Below, piece by piece: positions 19,552 to 29,200 of a DNA stretch of 64,000 nucleotides; positions within the stretch are counted from its first letter, which is position 1; every line of letters begins with the position of its first letter. The notes under the pieces were generated by a model. The model was given only the letters and a program-made list of their open reading frames with translations. It did no database searches and was not told the origin of the DNA. The stretch lies in contig CAVVNF010000008.1 in NCBI GenBank assembly GCA_963749535.1, positions 1 to 64,000 of the forward strand, read 5' to 3'. Made by a program: the position numbers and the translations under genes. This DNA is from Chersky-299 sp963749535 (GTDB lineage Bacteria > Actinomycetota > Thermoleophilia > RBG-16-64-13).

Positions 19552-20337
19552 CTATGCCTCGATGAACTGCACGATGCGCTTGAAGGATTCCACGTTCAAG
19601 CTCGCGCCACCCACCAGCACCCCGTCGATATCCGGCTGCGCCATGAGCTCGTCGATGTTGTCGGGCTTGACGCTGCCGCCGTAGAGGATGCGCACCATCT
19701 GCGCCGCCGTTTCGCCAAGGGTCGCCACAAGGCGGGCCCGCACGAAGGCGATGGCTTCCTGGGCCATCTCCGGGGTGGCCGTCTTGCCGGTGCCGATGGC
19801 CCAGATCGGCTCGTACGCGATGGCGACGGCGCCGGCCTCCTCGGCAGAGACAGACGCGAGCCCCGCCGGAACCTGCCGGGAGAGCACCATCTCCGTCTCC
19901 GCGGCCTCACGCTCGCTCTCGGTCTCCCCCACACACATGATGGGCAGCAGACCGTTATCCAGAGCTGCACGCACTTTCTTGGCCACGGTCTCGTCGGTCT
20001 CCCCGAACAGTTGGCGACGCTCGGAGTGGCCTATGATGACCGCGCCGACCCCGAGGTCGGTGAGCATGCCCGGAGCCACTTCTCCCGTGAAGGCGCCTTC
20101 CGCTTCCCAGAACACGTCTTGAGCGGCGACAACGATCGTGCTCCCGGCGGCTGCTTCCACCGCTGCCGCCAGACCCGTGAACGGGGGCGCCACGACAACC
20201 TCCCGGTCGCTCGGGGAACCGATCCCCCGGGCGAGTTCCGCGATGAAGGCCGCGCCTCCCCGGCTGGTCTTGTACATCTTCCAGTTGCCCGCGATCAGAG
20301 GCACGCGCCCGCGCGGCTCGCCGAGGGCCGACCTCAC
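19552..20337 (-). CDS. tpiA: Triosephosphate isomerase
   Basis: Interconverts glyceraldehyde-3-phosphate and dihydroxyacetone phosphate. The 261 residues carry GNWKMYKT (catalytic Lys), IIGHSERR (catalytic His), AYEPIWAIGTGKTA (catalytic Glu) and the C-terminal YGGSVKPDN and GVLVGGASL phosphate-binding loops. GTG 20337 overlaps the pgk stop by 4 bases, so it is coupled to pgk. Confidence 0.96.
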   Translation of the reverse strand: MRSALGEPRGRVPLIAGNWKMYKTSRGGAAFIAELARGIGSPSDREVVVAPPFTGLAAAVEAAAGSTIVVAAQDVFWEAEGAFTGEVAPGMLTDLGVGAVIIGHSERRQLFGETDETVAKKVRAALDNGLLPIMCVGETESEREAAETEMVLSRQVPAGLASVSAEEAGAVAIAYEPIWAIGTGKTATPEMAQEAIAFVRARLVATLGETAAQMVRILYGGSVKPDNIDELMAQPDIDGVLVGGASLNVESFKRIVQFIEA

Positions 20338-21530
20338 GCCGGCTCCTTGTCGGGAAGCGCCACCACACCCGGGAGCGCCGCGCCCTCGATGAACTCGAGC
20401 GAGGCGCCGCCCCCCATCGATATGTGGTCGATCTTCTCCGCCAGACCGAACTTGTTGATCGCGGCCACCGAGTCGCCCCCACCCAGCACGGTCACGCCCG
20501 GGCTCATGGCCATCGCTTCCGCGACCGCCCTGGTCCCGCCGGCGAACGGCTCCATTTCGAACACGCCCATCGGACCATTCCAGAACACCTCACCGGCCGT
20601 TGAGATCTTTGCCGCGAAATCCGCGGCCGTCTTCGGGCCGATGTCCAGCCCCATCCAGCCCTCGGGTATCGCCTCGGCGGAAACAACCTTTGTCGCGGCG
20701 TCTAGCGCAAAGGCGTCGGCTACGATGAAGTCCTGTGGCAGGACGAGGTGGCACTTGCTCGTCTCGGCCTTGGCCAGCGCCTCCGCGGCTGCCGGCAGGC
20801 CCTCGTCCTCTACCTTCGAGGCTCCCACAGACAAGCCCTTCGCCTTCAGCAACGTAAGACTCATGGCTCCGCCGATCATGAGAACATCGGCCAGATCTAA
20901 GAACCTGGAAATGACCTTGACCTTATCCGTCACCTTGGCCCCGCCCAGGACCACCACGAAAGGCCTCTTGGGCGCAGTCAAGAGCGAGTCGAGGGCCTCC
21001 AGCTCCTTTTCCATCTGAAAGCCGGCGCATGACGGCATCACGGCGGCGAGACCGGCGGTGGTGGCGTGCGCCCGATGGGCGGCGCTGAACGCGTCGTTCA
21101 CAAAGACGTCGCCCAACCTGGCCAACTCCGCTACCAGGGAGGGGTCGTTCTTCTTCTCCCGGGGGTCGAAGCGGGAATTCTCCAGGAGCAGCACGTCGCC
21201 CGCGTGCATCGAGCCGACGACGGACTCCACTCCCGGCCCGGACAGTTCGTTCACCTTGCGGACCGGGATCCCCAGAAGCTGGCCCAGGCGCGCCGCCACG
21301 GGGTCCAGAGTGAAGGCGGGGTCGGGGGCATCCTTCGGCCTGCCTAGGTGCGACATCAGGATCACCCGGCATCCACGCTCCCGCAGATACTCGATCGTGG
21401 GAAGAGCCGCTCGGATGCGCGAGTCGTCACTCACGAACCCCTCCTTGAGAGGTACGTTGAAGTCGACGCGCACGAGGATCCTCTTACCGGCTACATCGAC
21501 GTCGCGAACGGTCTTCTTCGGCATCATCAC
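20334..21530 (-). CDS. pgk: Phosphoglycerate kinase
   Basis: Transfers phosphate between 1,3-bisphosphoglycerate and ADP. At 398 residues it has normal length, with RVDFNVPLKEG, the HLGRPK motif, the LLENSRFDPREKKN segment and VLGGAKVTDKV. The C-terminal nucleotide site appears as GPMGVFEMEPFAGGT and GGGDSVAAINKFG. It lies 27 bases after gap in a gap-pgk-tpiA-gpmI-secG operon. Frame intact. Confidence 0.97.
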   Translation of the reverse strand: MMMPKKTVRDVDVAGKRILVRVDFNVPLKEGFVSDDSRIRAALPTIEYLRERGCRVILMSHLGRPKDAPDPAFTLDPVAARLGQLLGIPVRKVNELSGPGVESVVGSMHAGDVLLLENSRFDPREKKNDPSLVAELARLGDVFVNDAFSAAHRAHATTAGLAAVMPSCAGFQMEKELEALDSLLTAPKRPFVVVLGGAKVTDKVKVISRFLDLADVLMIGGAMSLTLLKAKGLSVGASKVEDEGLPAAAEALAKAETSKCHLVLPQDFIVADAFALDAATKVVSAEAIPEGWMGLDIGPKTAADFAAKISTAGEVFWNGPMGVFEMEPFAGGTRAVAEAMAMSPGVTVLGGGDSVAAINKFGLAEKIDHISMGGGASLEFIEGAALPGVVALPDKEPA

Positions 21531-21557
21531 CCCTTTGTCTGATGTGCGCAGGCTCTG

Positions 21558-22553
21558 TTAGATCAACCGCTCGCTCATGTCCACCATGCGGTTGGCGAAT
21601 CCCCATTCGTTGTCGTACCAGGCGACGATCTTGGCTTGGCGGCCCATCGCCATGGTGAGTTTGGAGTCGAAGACGGAGGAGTGCGAGTTGCCCACGATGT
21701 CCGAGGAGACGAGCGGGGCCTCGGTGTATTCGAGCACTCCGGCCATGGGCCCTTCGGCCGCGGCCTTAACGGCTTGGTTGATCTCTTCGACGGAGGCCGC
21801 CTTCTCCAGGGTGACCACGAAGTCGACCACCGAGCCGTCCGGCACCGGCACCCGCAGGGCGAAGCCGTCCAGCTTGCCTTTCAGCTCCGGGATGACGCTG
21901 CCGATGGCCCGAGCGGCTCCGGTGGAGGTGGGGATGACGGAGACCGCCGCCGCGCGTGCCCGGCGCAGGTCTTTATGCGGCAGATCGAGGATGCGCTGGT
22001 CGTTGGTGTAGGCGTGGACGGTGGTCATGAAGCCCTGCTCGATGCCGAAGGAGTCCAGGAGCACCTTTGCCACTGGAGCCAGGCAGTTGGTGGTGCAGGA
22101 GGCGAGCGAGACGATGTGGTGCTGGGTGGGATCGTAGTCGGCGTCGTTGACCCCGACGACCACGGTGAGGTCGCAGTCTTTGACGGGGGCGCTGATCAAG
22201 ACCTTCTTGGCCCCTCGGTCCAGGTGGGCGGCGGCTTTGGTGCGTTCGGTGTAGCGGCCGGTGCACTCGAGGACCACGTCCACCCCCAGCTCCCGCCAGG
22301 GCAGGAGCGAGATATCCGAGGCGGAGAGGACCTTGATACGGTGGCCGTCGATGAGGAGCTCGCCTTCGCTCGCGCTCACCTCCCCCGGCCAGATGCCGTG
22401 CACGCTGTCGTACTTCATGAGGTGGGCCAGGGTGGCGGCGTCGGTGACGTCGTTCACCGCGGCTATCTCCAGGTCGGCCCCTCTTTTCAGGGCCGCGCGC
22501 AGGTAGAGCCTGCCTATGCGCCCGAACCCGTTGATGGCTACTCTAGTGGTCAT
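21558..22553 (-). CDS. gap: Glyceraldehyde-3-phosphate dehydrogenase
   Basis: NAD(P)-linked oxidation of glyceraldehyde-3-phosphate. 331 residues with the Rossmann motif INGFGRIGRLYLRAA at the N-terminus, the active-site SCTTNCLAP with its nucleophilic cysteine, and C-terminal WYDNEWGFANRMVD. First of the glycolytic genes in the operon. Whether it serves glycolysis or gluconeogenesis cannot be decided here, although GlpX-like and Wood-Ljungdahl genes make gluconeogenesis plausible. Confidence 0.97.
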   Translation of the reverse strand: MTTRVAINGFGRIGRLYLRAALKRGADLEIAAVNDVTDAATLAHLMKYDSVHGIWPGEVSASEGELLIDGHRIKVLSASDISLLPWRELGVDVVLECTGRYTERTKAAAHLDRGAKKVLISAPVKDCDLTVVVGVNDADYDPTQHHIVSLASCTTNCLAPVAKVLLDSFGIEQGFMTTVHAYTNDQRILDLPHKDLRRARAAAVSVIPTSTGAARAIGSVIPELKGKLDGFALRVPVPDGSVVDFVVTLEKAASVEEINQAVKAAAEGPMAGVLEYTEAPLVSSDIVGNSHSSVFDSKLTMAMGRQAKIVAWYDNEWGFANRMVDMSERLI

Positions 22554-22603
22554 CGCTTTGCTCCTTCTTGCTGGACCCTGCGTCCGTATTTGCCTAGCTT
22601 CGT

Positions 22604-23581
22604 TTATCTCCGGATTCTACCATCGGCTCCCCGAGGGCCGTTTCGTTCCGCGGCCTCGACAAGCCTTCGCAATCTGTGGTTGACAGCGGACCGAGTCAGT
22701 CCCCGGCCGGCCTCCTGTGCGAGTTCGGTCAGATTCAGATAGGGATGGTCCATCCGGAGATCCGCCATCTCTCTGAGAGCGGGCGGCATGGAAGCCAGAC
22801 GGCCGGTCTGCTCCAGCAACTCTATGGCCTCCATCTGCCGCAGGGCGGCCGCGCTCGTCCTCCGCAGGTTGGCAGCATCGCAGTTGGCGACCCGGTTGGC
22901 GCGAGAGCGAACGTCTTTCAAGACGGACTGTTCCTCGATCATGAGGGCCGCATGGTAGGCGCCCGCTTGCGCCAGGAGGCCGGCCACCTCCTCCCGGCCT
23001 TTCAGATACACGACCCAAGCTCCGCGACGCAGGCAAAGCCCCGGGTGAAAGTCCATGCTCGTCAACAACCGTGCCAGATCCTGGGCGAAGTTCTCGTTCG
23101 AAGTCACCAGTTCCAGATGAGCCTCCTTCTCGGGCGAGTTGGCGAAACCGGCACCGATCAAGCACCCCCTCAAGAACGAGCTGCGGCAGCAGCCCTTCTT
23201 GACCATGCGTCTAGCAATACCCGGTTGGAGCCGGAAGCTATCGGTAAGGACTCCCATTTCGTTGAGAGCCTGGATCGTGGCAGGAGAACCCTTTAGGTGC
23301 AGCTCGTACACCAGGCGATGCCGAAAACGGGGTTCGCGCCTCGTGAGCAGCTCTCCCTCCGCTCCAAAAGCCTTGAACTGGGAGTAAGCGGCCTTTGCAG
23401 CCGCCTGGATCGTGGTCGCCAACTGAACTTCGTAGCGCTCCTCGTCCGTCGCTCCGCCGCGGATGTGAAAGGTGCCCGCCGTGTGCATCAAACCAGCCAC
23501 GGTGGCGAGTCGGCAGCAAGGCTGAGTTTCTTCGTGATGCGCTAGCTCCTGCCGAAAGGCGCGGGTAAAACCTGTAGGCAT
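22604..23581 (-). CDS. whiA: WhiA family sporulation/cell-division regulator
   Basis: 325-residue protein with an N-terminal LAGLIDADG homing-endonuclease-like domain (CCRSSFLRGCLIGAGF around residue 130, LELVTSNENFAQDLARLL) lacking endonuclease activity in the family. A C-terminal HTH domain follows (DHPYLNLTELAQEAGRGLTRSAVNHRLRRL). WhiA controls sporulation or division in actinobacteria and is found across Gram-positives. It starts 3 bases after rapZ. The yvcK gene that usually sits between rapZ and whiA is missing. Confidence 0.94.
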   Translation of the reverse strand: MPTGFTRAFRQELAHHEETQPCCRLATVAGLMHTAGTFHIRGGATDEERYEVQLATTIQAAAKAAYSQFKAFGAEGELLTRREPRFRHRLVYELHLKGSPATIQALNEMGVLTDSFRLQPGIARRMVKKGCCRSSFLRGCLIGAGFANSPEKEAHLELVTSNENFAQDLARLLTSMDFHPGLCLRRGAWVVYLKGREEVAGLLAQAGAYHAALMIEEQSVLKDVRSRANRVANCDAANLRRTSAAALRQMEAIELLEQTGRLASMPPALREMADLRMDHPYLNLTELAQEAGRGLTRSAVNHRLRRLVEAAERNGPRGADGRIRR

Positions 23582-23584
23582 GCG

Positions 23585-24478
23585 TCAGCCGGATTTCTCG
23601 AGGTCTCGGTGGGAGACGCTGGTGACCAGCAGAGTTTCCGAAGACAAGAGAGTCTGAAGGGATTCCGTAAGCGTCACGGACCTGTGGCGTCCCCCGGTAC
23701 AACCGATGGCCAGGACCACCCGTCGCTTCTGCTCACTGAGAAACCGCGGCGCCAGGAAGCGCAGCAAGTCGGCAACCTTGTCGAGGAACTCTTGCGCGCC
23801 CGGCCGCTCGAGCACGTACTCCTTGACAGCGGCGTCCTGTCCGGTGAGCAACCGCAACTCAGGGATCCAGTGGGGGTTAGGCAGAAAGCGGGCGTCCAGC
23901 ACCAGGTCGGCCTCGTCGGGCAGTCCGAATTTGTACCCGAACGACAGGAGGCTCACAAAGAGCTGTCCGCTGAGTTCCTCCGAAAGCAGGGTCTCTTCCA
24001 GCCGGCGACGGAGCTCGCGCGGTGTGAGGTTGCTCGTGTCGAGAACCACATCGGCGATCTCTCTCAAGGCCGAGAGAAGGTTCCGCTCTGCTCCGATGCC
24101 CTCAAGAAGATTCCGTTGCGAGAGTGGATGAGGCCTACGGCTCGACTGATACCTGGCCACGAGCGCTTCGTCGGAGGCCTCCAGGAACAACAGACGATAT
24201 GCGATGCCGGAATCCCTGAGAAAAGTCAGTGCTTCGCCTAGCTGCTCGAAGTACTTCCCGCCGCGCACATCGAATACGAGCGCGACCCGATCGACGCGGC
24301 TTCCCTCCAGGGCGAACAAGTCGACCACTCGGGGCAGCATCTGTGGCGGCAGATTGTCGATGCAAAAATAGCCCATGTCCTCGAAGGTGGCGACAGCCTC
24401 CGATTTCCCGGCGCCCGAAAGCCCGGAGATGATGGTCATCTCGAGCTTGCGTGCTTCCGCAGTGCGTTCCTCTGTCAT
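23585..24478 (-). CDS. rapZ: RNase adapter / nucleotide-binding protein RapZ (YvcJ)
   Basis: P-loop ATP/GTP-binding protein. Walker A GLSGAGKSEA lies at residues about 19-28, with MGYFCIDNLPP, LVFDVRGG, RRPHPLSQRNLLEGI and the C-terminal GCTGGRHRSVTLTE block all conserved. In E. coli it targets GlmZ RNA, while in Gram-positives its role is poorly known. ATG 24478 overlaps the ogt stop by 4 bases (ATGA). Length 297 is normal. Confidence 0.93.
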   Translation of the reverse strand: MTEERTAEARKLEMTIISGLSGAGKSEAVATFEDMGYFCIDNLPPQMLPRVVDLFALEGSRVDRVALVFDVRGGKYFEQLGEALTFLRDSGIAYRLLFLEASDEALVARYQSSRRPHPLSQRNLLEGIGAERNLLSALREIADVVLDTSNLTPRELRRRLEETLLSEELSGQLFVSLLSFGYKFGLPDEADLVLDARFLPNPHWIPELRLLTGQDAAVKEYVLERPGAQEFLDKVADLLRFLAPRFLSEQKRRVVLAIGCTGGRHRSVTLTESLQTLLSSETLLVTSVSHRDLEKSG

Positions 24479-25062
24479 CGGCGCGAACCGCCGGTCCGCA
24501 GACATGCCGCCTCGTGCTCGAGCAACTTAGGCTTCAAAGAAGGATCGTTGCCGTAATTACCAAGGCTTCCGTCTGCCCGGATCACCCGGTGGCACGGCAC
24601 CACGAGTGGAATCGGATTGTTCGCCATCGCGGAACCCACCGCCCTAGCAGCCCGTGGAAATCCAGCCATCTCCGCGAGCTCCCCATAGGCGACCGTGGCC
24701 CCGGCCGGCACGGTCAAGAGGGTCTCATAGACAGCCCGCTCGAAATCGCCCAGGGTCAGAGAGCCCAGATCGACCTCAGCGGTGGTCCAGCTCAATTTGT
24801 CGCCCCGGAAATACGCTTCCAGCTCGCCCGTCCAGTGGGCCAAAGCCGCGCAATCCTCGGGGCTGACGTCTTGGACTCCCACCTCACAAGCTCCGCAGTC
24901 GCTAGGGTCCTGGCGGCGGCTCTCCGCCACGAATCGCGCGGCCCTTTCCCCGTGCGGCAGACTCACACCGACGAGCGCGCCCTTCACCACCACCACGTCC
25001 CAGTCGCCGAACGGGCTGCCGCAAGACGCGATCACCGAACGACCTTCTCTACGGATGCTCAT
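24475..25062 (-). CDS. ogt: Methylated-DNA-protein cysteine methyltransferase
   Basis: Repairs O6-alkylguanine by suicidal transfer to the active cysteine. Residues about 110-190 form the conserved ATase domain (FERAVYETLLTVPAGATVAYGELA, GNPR-like region, IPLVVPCHRVIRADGSLGNYG, with the acceptor in PCHRV). The N-terminal domain is divergent. ATG 25062 follows the uvrC stop by 4 bases with GGCGGGG as ribosome site. Pairing with uvrC makes a DNA-repair unit. Confidence 0.92.
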   Translation of the reverse strand: MSIRREGRSVIASCGSPFGDWDVVVVKGALVGVSLPHGERAARFVAESRRQDPSDCGACEVGVQDVSPEDCAALAHWTGELEAYFRGDKLSWTTAEVDLGSLTLGDFERAVYETLLTVPAGATVAYGELAEMAGFPRAARAVGSAMANNPIPLVVPCHRVIRADGSLGNYGNDPSLKPKLLEHEAACLRTGGSRR

Positions 25063-25066
25063 CTGA

Positions 25067-26937
25067 TCACCCCGCCTTGTGGACATATGCGTATATCTCC
25101 CTCGCGATCTTACCGGGAAGCCCGGGCACAGCCTCCAGCTCCTCTCGGGTCGCCTCGAGAAAACGCTGCGGCGACCCGAAATACTGCACGATCGCCTGCT
25201 TGCGCTTCTCCCCGACCCCCGGCAGTTGGTCCAGCAGCGATTCGGTGGTCTGGGCCGCTCTCTTCCTACGATGGTAGCCCAGCGCGAACCGATGCGCCTC
25301 GTCGCGTACCCGCTCCAAAAGTAGCAGCCCCGGGTCGTCTGCAGAAAGGCGTAGCGGCTCGGGCCGGTACGGGGTGAACAACTCCTCCTCCCGTTTCGCG
25401 AGCGCGACGACCGCCACCGCGTCTTCCAGCCCTAGCTCGCGGAGAGCAGAGAGCGCGGCACTCAGCTGCCCCTTCCCCCCGTCCACGAGCACCAGATCGG
25501 GAATCGACTCGAAGGAAGGGTCGTACTTCTCGGGGACACCGGAAGCGAAAGACCTTTTGAACCGCCTCAGAAGCGCCTCGCGCATAGCGGCAAGGTCATC
25601 CTGGCCGTTTGTCCCCCCGATAGCGAATTTTCTGTAGTCGCTCTTGCGCGGCACGCCTCCCTCGAACACCACCATGGAGGCCACGACGTTCTCCGAACCC
25701 AGGTTGGAGATGTCGAACCCCTCCACCCGCATCGGAACCGAGCTCGAGCCCCAGATGCTCCTGCAGTCGCGTGAGCGCCCCGTAGCGCCGCTCCCTGGTA
25801 CGTTCCTCGCGTAGCCGCTCGTGCGCCAGGGCCAGCACCGCGTTCTTCTCGGCCATCTGTTGCAGGCGCCGTTTGTCTCCGCGCTCGGCCTGACGCACGT
25901 CTACCTTGGCGCCCCTCAGGCCCTCGAGGAACGCGGCCAACGCGGCGCAGTTGCGAACGAACCGCGGGACTATCAATTCGGGCGGGACGGTCAAGGCGGC
26001 CGAGTAGTACTCGCCGATGAACCGCTCGAACACCTCCTCTTCGCTCTCACCCTCCACTCCGACGAGGTCGAAGCTACGGCGGTCGGCGAGAATGCCGTCT
26101 CGGGTGAGAAAGACCTGGATGTTCGCAGCGTTGGAATCCATCGCCATGCCCACGATGTCCACCGAGCCCATCGACTCCGAACGAACCACCTGCCTCTCGA
26201 GGACGTGGCGAAGCGCGTCGAGGCGATTGCGATAGACTGCGGCGCTCTCGAAGTCCTGGTTGGCCGCCGCGTGCTGCATCCGTCGTTCGAGGTCTGCCGC
26301 CACGTCATTCTCCCTGCCGCTCAGGAAGTCGATCACCTGGTGCACCAGAGCTTTGTAATCCGCGGGATCCACGTTGCCGAGACAGGGCCCCGGACAGCGG
26401 TCGATATGGAACTGAAGGCAAGGGGAACCGCTCTGGCGGCCCGGGCCGAGGTCCTCGACATTTGCGAACGGGAAAGACCCGTCCCAAGATGTCGAGGGTC
26501 TCCCTGACCTTGGCTGCGCTAGAGTAGGGCCCGAAGTAGAGGTTCCCGCGCCGGTGCGGCTGTCGGGTGAACATGACCCGGGGAAACTCGTCCTCCATCG
26601 TGATCATCACATAGGGGTAGGACTTGTCGTCGCGCAGGCTCACGTTGAACGGGGGGCGATGACGCTTGATGAGGTTGTGCTCCAGGAGAAGCGCCTCGGC
26701 TTCGTTCGAGGTCACGATCCACTCCACGGCACCGGCACGGCCGGCCATCTCCGCCACTTTCGGGGCCACCCGGCTCAGGCTCCCGCCCGTCAATGCCGGC
26801 AGATAGCTGGCCAGTCGCTTGCGAAGCGACAAGGCCTTCCCCACGTAGAGAACGTCGCCGGCCCGGTCCCGGTACATATATGCGCCTGGAAGGTCGGGGG
26901 CGGTCCTGATCTGTTGTTTGATGTCTTCCGAGGTGCT
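25067..26937 (-). CDS. uvrC: UvrABC excinuclease subunit C, frame broken twice
   Basis: Makes the 3' and 5' incisions in nucleotide excision repair. The N-terminal GIY-YIG domain is visible (LPGAYMYRDRAGDVLYVGKA), then NLIKRHRPPFNV and the zinc-like CxxP region. A UVR domain lies in the middle (DFESAAVYRNRLDALRHV), followed by the RNase H-like FDISNL block and a C-terminal helix-hairpin-helix (LDQLPGVGEKRKQAIVQYFGS). Extra bases near 26470 and 25745 split the frame. GTG 26937 with GGTGGAG upstream is preferred. Corrected length is about 620. Confidence 0.92.
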
Positions 26938-27075
26938 CACTACACTCGCTCCACCGGCGACAGGTCGGCGCTGCATCATTTAGAGGCCAAGGCATAAGTT
27001 TACAGCACCGCCTCGGCCTGACCGGGGCCGGAACCCGCGAGGGGACGCCTTATCCGGCGGCTGCAAGCCCCATGT

Positions 27076-27081
27076 TATACT
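27076..27081 (+). promoter_or_regulatory. Possible -10 box of the etf operon
   Basis: TATACT in the uvrC/etfB divergent gap, about 70 bases before the etfB start. No convincing -35 hexamer is present at the right distance, so this is weak. Confidence 0.3.
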
Positions 27082-27152
27082 GTCGCCCCTATGGCCCAGT
27101 TCAATCCTTCTTGCTCCGTTCTCAGCCGACTGTACGCCGTGCGGAGGCCCGC

Positions 27153-28059
27153 ATGAGCGTTCGCATAGTCGTGCTCGTGAAGCAGGTGCCGGACACCAAG
27201 AACGTCACCGGCGAGGTCCATGAACGAAGACGGCACCGTGAATCGGGCGGCACTTCCCGCGGTCTTCAATCCCGAAGACCTGAACGCCTTGGAAGAGGCG
27301 CTGCGCCTCCGGGAGCGGCACGGCGGCCGGGTAACGGTGATCACCATGGGTCCGCCAGCAGCGGCCCAGGTCCTCAGGGAGTCGCTCTTTAGGGGTGCGG
27401 ACGAGGTGATACTTCTCTCCGACGGACCTTTCGCGGGCGCCGACACGCTGGCCACCAGCTACACCCTGGCGCTCGCGGTCCGCAAGCTGGGCGATGTGGA
27501 TCTGGTCCTCTGCGGCCGGCAAGCAATCGACGGAGACACAGCGCAGGTAGGTCCCCAGACAGCCGAGAAACTCGGCATGCCCCAGATGACGTGTGTCAGT
27601 CGCATCGAGAGCCTCGCGGATGGATTCATCACAGCCACTCGCTCCATAGAGGGCGGTTTCGAAACCTTGAGAGCGCCCCTGCCCATGCTCCTTACCATCT
27701 CCGGGGAGGCGAACGAACCGCGCCCTCCGAGCGCCAAGCTCGTCATGACGTACAAGAATGCCGGCGCAGAACTCATCCGCCAATACGACGACTCCTATCT
27801 CGACCCTGATTCCGAAGAGGCGGACGTGTGCATGTACGACCGTCAAGGCCGACCCGTGTGTCGCGCGCGCATCGTTCTTTGGGACATGGAGTCGCTCGGC
27901 GCGCGCCGCGATGAAGTGGGGCTGCGCGGCTCCCCCACCAAGGTCAAGAAGATCGAGAGCGTACTCCTGAAGCCGTCAGAGACCCGCATGATTGACCCGA
28001 CGGATGCAGCCATAGCCGCCCTCGTGCACGAACTCACCGAGGAGCACATCCTTGGCTAG
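27153..28059 (+). CDS. etfB: Electron transfer flavoprotein beta subunit, frame broken once
   Basis: Beta subunit (AMP/FAD-binding side) of ETF, passing electrons between acyl-CoA dehydrogenase and the quinone or ferredoxin pool. N-terminus MSVRIVVLVKQVPDTKNV, then NPEDLNALEEALRLRE, the VITMGPP strand, CGRQAIDGDTAQVGPQ and the Arg-rich signature near the end. One extra C at about 27217 shifts the frame after residue 21; correcting it gives about 301 residues. ATG 27153 has GGAGG 5 bases upstream. Overlaps etfA by 8 bases. Confidence 0.92.
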
Positions 28060-29200
28060 GGACGAAGTCTGGGTCTGGGTTGAAGTCCAGAACGGCCGGC
28101 CGGCAGAGGTCAGCCTCGAGCTCCTAAGCCGGGCCAAGGAACTGGCGACCGAGCTTGGCGTGCCCGTGGGCGCGGCCCTCTTGGGGCACGACGTGTCTGG
28201 GATCGCGCCCGACCTCATTGCTTTGGGAGCGGACACGGTCTATCTAGCGGAGCACGCAGACCTTCAAGATTATCTCGCGTCGCCCTACGCGCGAGTGGTC
28301 GCTGGACTTATCCGTCGCTATGGGCCCCAGGTCGTTCTTTACGGCGCGAGCACCACAGGACGCGATCTCGCCCCCCGGGTAGCCTCGACGTTGCGTACCG
28401 GTCTGACGGCGGACTGCACCGACCTCCGTATCGGCGACCACCATACCCGCGAAAGAGATTACGAGCAGCTTTTGTACCAGATCAGGCCGGCGTTCGGCGG
28501 CAACATTGTGGCCACTATCGTCTCGCCCGATCATCGCCCTCAGATGGCGACAGTCCGGGAAGGCGTCTTTAGGCTGCCTGAAGCAGATGAAGGCCGGCGG
28601 GGAAACGTGGTGCGGGTCAGGGTGGACGTCGCGCACGAGGAACCCGTCGACCTGCGTAACCGGCAACGGGGTGAGGCAGCAGCCGTAACCGCCCAGGCGA
28701 CTGGGGCGCGGGCCCACGACGCCGCCGCGCCAAGCCAAAGCCAGGATGACGGCGGCCCTCTTTTCATCCTGCCGTCCGACCTCGGCGTGACCCTGCTCCG
28801 GCGCGTGCAGGAGGAGAAGGCCGTGGATCTCAAAGCGGCGCAGGTGATCGTGGCGGGTGGCGCGGGAGTCGGCTCCAAGGCGGGCTTCGATCTCATTAGA
28901 GACTTGGCACATACACTCGGCGGCGTCGTGGCCGCCTCGCGCGCCGCGGTCGACGCCGGCTGGATCGCACGGGACCATCAGGTGGGCCAAACCGGCACCA
29001 CGGTCCGGCCAAAACTCTACATCGCCGCCGGGATCTCCGGTTCCGTGCAGCACCGAGCGGGCATGGACCAGTCTTCGCGGATCCTCGCCATCAATACCGA
29101 TCCTCTGGCGCCGATCTTCTCAGTGGCCAACTACGGCATCGTCGGCGATCTTCACGAGGTGATCCCTCGCATTATCCGGGCGTATCGGAGCAAGGCATGA
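28052..29200 (+). CDS. etfA: Electron transfer flavoprotein alpha subunit
   Basis: Alpha subunit (FAD-binding) of ETF, 382 residues. The C-terminal FAD domain shows VIVAGGAGVGSKAGFDLIRDLA, ASRAAVDAGWI, HQVGQTGTTVRPKLYIAAGISGSVQH and ILAINTDPLAPIF. The N-terminal half has GADTVYL and the ASTTGRDLAPRVA motif. A hydrophilic, alanine-rich linker (residues about 210-235) separates the domains and is longer than usual. Frame intact. No extra ferredoxin domain that would suggest electron bifurcation. Confidence 0.95.
   Translation: MARDEVWVWVEVQNGRPAEVSLELLSRAKELATELGVPVGAALLGHDVSGIAPDLIALGADTVYLAEHADLQDYLASPYARVVAGLIRRYGPQVVLYGASTTGRDLAPRVASTLRTGLTADCTDLRIGDHHTRERDYEQLLYQIRPAFGGNIVATIVSPDHRPQMATVREGVFRLPEADEGRRGNVVRVRVDVAHEEPVDLRNRQRGEAAAVTAQATGARAHDAAAPSQSQDDGGPLFILPSDLGVTLLRRVQEEKAVDLKAAQVIVAGGAGVGSKAGFDLIRDLAHTLGGVVAASRAAVDAGWIARDHQVGQTGTTVRPKLYIAAGISGSVQHRAGMDQSSRILAINTDPLAPIFSVANYGIVGDLHEVIPRIIRAYRSKA

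Noticed and set aside
19327..21018. 563-codon plus-strand frame opposite tpiA and pgk
   Set aside because: No domain signal, and it overlaps two intact glycolytic genes; a GC-driven shadow.
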